Part shown: positions 60,779 through 64,000 of the stretch, in pieces
Numbering within the stretch: position 1 is the stretch's first letter
Layout of the letters: every line of letters starts with the position of its first letter
Origin: Litoribacillus peritrichatus
GTDB lineage: Bacteria > Pseudomonadota > Gammaproteobacteria > Pseudomonadales > Litoribrevibacteraceae
Assembly (NCBI RefSeq): GCF_039537985.1
Contig: NZ_BAABBN010000007.1
Span: forward strand, 1,414,533-1,478,532
Length of the DNA stretch: 64,000 bases
Direction: 5' to 3'
Notes under the pieces: generated by a model
Databases searched by the model: none
What the model saw: the letters and a program-made list of their open reading frames with translations, nothing else
Told to the model about the DNA's origin: nothing
Translations under genes and position numbers: made by a program

Positions 60779-63514
60779 ATGGTTGGTAGCCCAGAGTCTG
60801 TTTTCAGTTTACAAGAGCTGAGAAAGTCTATTACACAAATTCCTTTGATTGAATCTAAGATTAAGGCTTCTGCGCTTGAGTCTTATTTTATTCAGCGAAG
60901 TACGATCGATAATCCATTTAATAAACCTCATACCTCACTTGCGTTGGTAACGGCGCCTGCAGGAACGGGGAAGTCTGTTTTACTGAGTCAGTGGTATCAT
61001 GAGCTGGTAGCTAAAGATGAAAAAGTTTGCTGGTTGAACCTCTCTCGTGATGATAATGATCCTGTTCGGTTTTTTTCTTACATCATCGAATCTTTGCAAC
61101 GAACGGAACCTGTAATCTGGCCTGATTTGGATGCTTCTTATCGACGTTTCGAGGATGAGCCCAACGTAAATTTTCTTCGCCTGGCTGAGCAGCTGATCGC
61201 TGACCTGGAAGAGTTTGAAGACCCCATTTATTGTTTTATTGATGATTTTCATCTACTTGATAGCCCTATTTTGACGGCAGCGATTTCGCTGTTTTTAGCG
61301 CACATGCCGAGTAATGTGCATTTGTGTTTGTCCAGTCGTCATCAGCCTCAGATCAGTGTGGGTCGTTATCGATCAAAGGGAAAACTTGCTGAATACAAAT
61401 ACCATGATTTGAAGTTGTCTTCGGGTGATAGCCGGTTGTTGCTTGAAGCCATTGATGCTCCTGTAAAGGTGCAAAAACGGGATGCGTTGATTTCGGCGCT
61501 GGATGGTTGGATATCAGGCTTGGTGCTGGCTTCTAATGCGCTGGATCATATCTCTTCTGAAGAACAAATGAAGATTGATAGCTTTGAGGAATATTTTGGT
61601 AATCATCAGGATTTTCTCAGCTACTTTTCTGATGATGCCTACCAACATCTTGAAGAGCCTATTCGTCGGGCAGCCAAACAACTTTCCATTGTTGAGAAGT
61701 TTACCAGTCAACTGTATTCGACACTGAGTGGTAATACAGAAAGTGATGCTCTACTTGAGCGGTTAAATGCTCAGCAGCTCTATATTGAGCCTGTTGGCTT
61801 GGGTGAACATCGTTTCCATCCATTGTATCGCCGGTTCCTGCATCAGCGTCTCATGGTTGATGAGCCTGAAAGTTTGATCCAGCTGCATTTTTCCGCAAGT
61901 ATGTGGTACAGCACGCATAACCACAGCGTATCTGCCATTGAGCATGCTTTTGCTGCCAGAGATTTTGAGATGGCCGCCAGCCTCATCAGTGCGTGTATCT
62001 TTGATTTACTGAATCAGTCCTCTGCATCTGAAGTATTTGCTTGGGTTAAACAGATTCCGCGCGATATTACGCTTCAATATCCCAGGCTGCAGTTGGTGCG
62101 TATTTGGATATTAATTCGGGATGGTTATGATCAAGAGGCCGAGCGGGCTTTGCTGCGTTTAATGCAGCAAGATGAGCGCCATCAGCCCGTGGGAATATCT
62201 GAGCGTGAGGCAATTTGTTATTTGTTGTCCATTCTCATTAATTTACGAAATGATGATTTGGACAGTGCTCATGTCAGCATTAATAAAGTGCAGCCTTACT
62301 TTGATGAAATTGATCCTTGGTTAGCTGCGCATTTTAATGTGTTGGCTGCTGTTATTTTGATGTTGCAAGGGCGCCCCGGAGAGTGCGGGGATAATATCAG
62401 TTCTGCTGAGCGTTTTGCTGCGGAGCTAAAAGGAGATTTCACCAAGAGCTTAATTAAGGCCATTCGGGCGTATCACTTTTATGAAACCGGAATGCTAAAG
62501 GCGGCAAGGGCTGAAATTACTGCTTTGGAATCGGTTAAAGAGGTAGAGGGGATTACTGAGTGGTATCGCCTTGTGAATGCGCTTTTAAATTTTGAAGGGA
62601 ATAAACTTCAAAATGCCTGGGATATGCTTCAGGATCGTAAACCTGTTGCTGAAGGGATGGTTCAGTCCAGCTTTTTACAGGCGCGTTTATATGCGGTACG
62701 AAGCCGACTTGTTTCCTGGTTTAGGGATGAAGAGTCCGGGTTGGATGAGTTGGAACGCCTGCTGAATCATTATAAACAGCGAGGTCAACAAAGGGCTTGG
62801 CGAATTTGTCGTGCAGCTCAGGCGCAATTGCTGATGGATCATGGTCGTTTTGATCGAGCTGAATGGTGTCTGGCTCAAGAGGGGGTGCTTCCTCAAATCG
62901 GAATTTCTCCGTACCTTTCTGGTTATGGCTGGGTGATTACTGCTAGGTCTCGTGTTGCATGGCATAAACAATCCATTGGTGAGCTTAAAGCCATTTTCGA
63001 TTTAATTGGTCATGATGTACAGCGGGATGACGGAGTCAGTCGTTCGGGCACAGAAAATCTTTTAATGGCTATGTATCACTGGTTGGATGATAACAAGGAT
63101 ACCGCACTTACTTTTTTCAGAAATGCAATCATAGCGGCCAGCGAACAAGGTTACCTTCGGGCGTTGGCAGAATTGCCAGAAGCATTGATTGTGTTTATTG
63201 ATGCATCTAAAAACTCAGGACTTTTTCACGACTCAGATTTGGTTGCTTACGTAGAGAAACTTGAGAAAGCGATTCATGCTAAACAAATGAATGGTCAGCT
63301 GGAATTGGATGATCAGCAAATATCATTAACGGCGCGTGAAAAGCAAATTCTTGAACTGGCGGCGGAAGGTATGTCGAACCAGGAGATCAGCGATAAGATT
63401 TTTGTCTCACTTGGTACTGTGAAATGGCACTTGCATAATGTTTACGATAAATTGGGGGTTAAGAATCGAACTCAGGCGCTGAAAGCGGTTCAGGCATTTC
63501 AGAAAGTTTCTTAG
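60779..63514 (+). CDS. MalT-like LuxR-family ATP-dependent activator
   Basis: The 911-residue protein has an N-terminal STAND ATPase with Walker A APAGTGKS (59-66) and Walker B-like YCFIDDFH, a helical TPR-like region in the middle, and a C-terminal LuxR helix-turn-helix (LTAREKQILELAAEGMSNQEI). It resembles MalT, where an inducer and ATP drive oligomerisation and activation. Its ligand and targets are unknown. The next gene, a DUF6160-like exported protein after a terminator, is a candidate target. Confidence 0.92.
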   Translation: MVGSPESVFSLQELRKSITQIPLIESKIKASALESYFIQRSTIDNPFNKPHTSLALVTAPAGTGKSVLLSQWYHELVAKDEKVCWLNLSRDDNDPVRFFSYIIESLQRTEPVIWPDLDASYRRFEDEPNVNFLRLAEQLIADLEEFEDPIYCFIDDFHLLDSPILTAAISLFLAHMPSNVHLCLSSRHQPQISVGRYRSKGKLAEYKYHDLKLSSGDSRLLLEAIDAPVKVQKRDALISALDGWISGLVLASNALDHISSEEQMKIDSFEEYFGNHQDFLSYFSDDAYQHLEEPIRRAAKQLSIVEKFTSQLYSTLSGNTESDALLERLNAQQLYIEPVGLGEHRFHPLYRRFLHQRLMVDEPESLIQLHFSASMWYSTHNHSVSAIEHAFAARDFEMAASLISACIFDLLNQSSASEVFAWVKQIPRDITLQYPRLQLVRIWILIRDGYDQEAERALLRLMQQDERHQPVGISEREAICYLLSILINLRNDDLDSAHVSINKVQPYFDEIDPWLAAHFNVLAAVILMLQGRPGECGDNISSAERFAAELKGDFTKSLIKAIRAYHFYETGMLKAARAEITALESVKEVEGITEWYRLVNALLNFEGNKLQNAWDMLQDRKPVAEGMVQSSFLQARLYAVRSRLVSWFRDEESGLDELERLLNHYKQRGQQRAWRICRAAQAQLLMDHGRFDRAEWCLAQEGVLPQIGISPYLSGYGWVITARSRVAWHKQSIGELKAIFDLIGHDVQRDDGVSRSGTENLLMAMYHWLDDNKDTALTFFRNAIIAASEQGYLRALAELPEALIVFIDASKNSGLFHDSDLVAYVEKLEKAIHAKQMNGQLELDDQQISLTAREKQILELAAEGMSNQEISDKIFVSLGTVKWHLHNVYDKLGVKNRTQALKAVQAFQKVS

Positions 63515-63535
63515 TTGATGTATTGCTAATGATTT

Positions 63536-63566
63536 AAAAAAGCCACCTTCAATAGGTGGCTTTTTT
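63536..63566 (+). terminator. terminator of the MalT-like gene
   Basis: AAAAAGCCACC pairs with GGTGGCTTTTTT around TTCAATA, followed by a long T-run. Confidence 0.95.
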
Positions 63567-63795
63567 GTTACAAACCTTCCAGTTGTTGTTACTTTATTGC
63601 CTGTTTTGTTTTATTGGCAAATTTTATTGGCTGATAAGTCTTGTTGCTGGATAAAACCATACTTTCGGTTGGTGTGTGTTTTGTTAGAGCTTAATTGAAT
63701 GTTTGCTGATTGTTGGGTTATTTGGAACGGAATGTCCCGTATAGTATGTATAGAAGTTGGTACTTCATAACTAAAAAAATAAAAGAGGTTCTTCC

Positions 63796-64000
63796 ATGAA
63801 AGGTTTCAAAAAGCTGGCTCTAGTAGCTGCAATCGCTGCCCCGTTAACTTCCGTTCACGCACTTGAGTCTTTGGATGATTCAGTACTGTCAGACATGACT
63901 GGTCAGTCTGGTGTGTCTATCGATCTTAAAGCACGTGTTTTGATCGACGAAGTGGTTTATACCGATACAGCGCACCAAGTGGGTGTTGATGGTAACGGCG
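63796..64000 (+). CDS. DUF6160-like exported protein, N-terminal part
   Basis: The frame starts at ATG 63796 behind AAAGAGGTT and runs off the right edge after 68 codons. A signal peptide (about 1-22, ending VHA) is followed by LESLDDSVLSDMTGQSGVSIDL, cut here as LDDSVLSDMTGQSGVSIDL, the conserved start of a family of secreted or surface filament-like proteins seen in Marinobacter and Hahella relatives. Function unknown. It lies 281 bases after the MalT-like activator. Confidence 0.7.
   Translation, partial: MKGFKKLALVAAIAAPLTSVHALESLDDSVLSDMTGQSGVSIDLKARVLIDEVVYTDTAHQVGVDGNG

Overview
The window reads as chromosomal DNA of a free-living, probably marine gammaproteobacterium. It has a periplasmic nitrate reductase operon, E. 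coli-like FabR, TtcA, PrkA/YeaH/SpoVR, YdhR and YbaN, a PsrA-type TetR regulator beside lexA (an arrangement usual in Pseudomonas and Oceanospirillales relatives), many c-di-GMP proteins, and at the right edge a DUF6160-like exported protein. The genus is inference. No tRNA, rRNA, CRISPR array, insertion sequence or prophage gene was seen, and coding is dense and ordinary in composition.

Left part (1-14.9 kb). A DinB-like tail, an alpha/beta hydrolase and a PrcB-like lipoprotein precede napEFDABC. The nap genes lie behind a well-placed FNR/Anr promoter and end at a strong terminator. moaB (molybdenum cofactor) follows. A membrane PAS-GGDEF-EAL protein comes next, then a divergent pair: a 7TMR-type hybrid kinase with an unrecognised C-terminal domain, and a two-receiver diguanylate cyclase.

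Middle (14.9-36.4 kb). The stress operon prkA-yeaH-spoVR runs on the minus strand behind a sigma54-like promoter and a structured leader. It is followed by an ABC exporter, a YbaN-like protein, a receiver-PP2C-HATPase protein, a YecA-family protein, a hybrid kinase, acs, a DnaJ-related protein, ttcA, fabR, the nitrogen operon glnK-amtB with sigma54/NtrC-like signals, a small unknown exported protein and the divergent argP/argO pair.

Right part (36.4-64 kb). This holds a GAF-PAS-GGDEF-EAL protein, hisC, an OmpA-like porin with calcium-binding repeats, a helical unknown, a MATE pump, a GcvA-like regulator, argE, sdaA, GNAT and GST genes, an unknown membrane-anchored protein, the formaldehyde detoxification pair frmA-fghA, ald with a strongly folded leader RNA, ydhR, pepD overlapping an RluA-like synthase, a royal-jelly/yellow-like beta-propeller, a DUF924 protein, an RluA homologue that has lost its catalytic aspartate, lexA with two SOS boxes, psrA with its own operator, a MalT-like activator and the start of a DUF6160-like gene.

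The most interesting items are the ald leader RNA, the prkA leader with tandem hairpins, the appended domain of the 7TMR kinase, the catalytically altered RluA homologue, and the short coupled leader ORF before amtB. No wholly new multi-gene system is evident.
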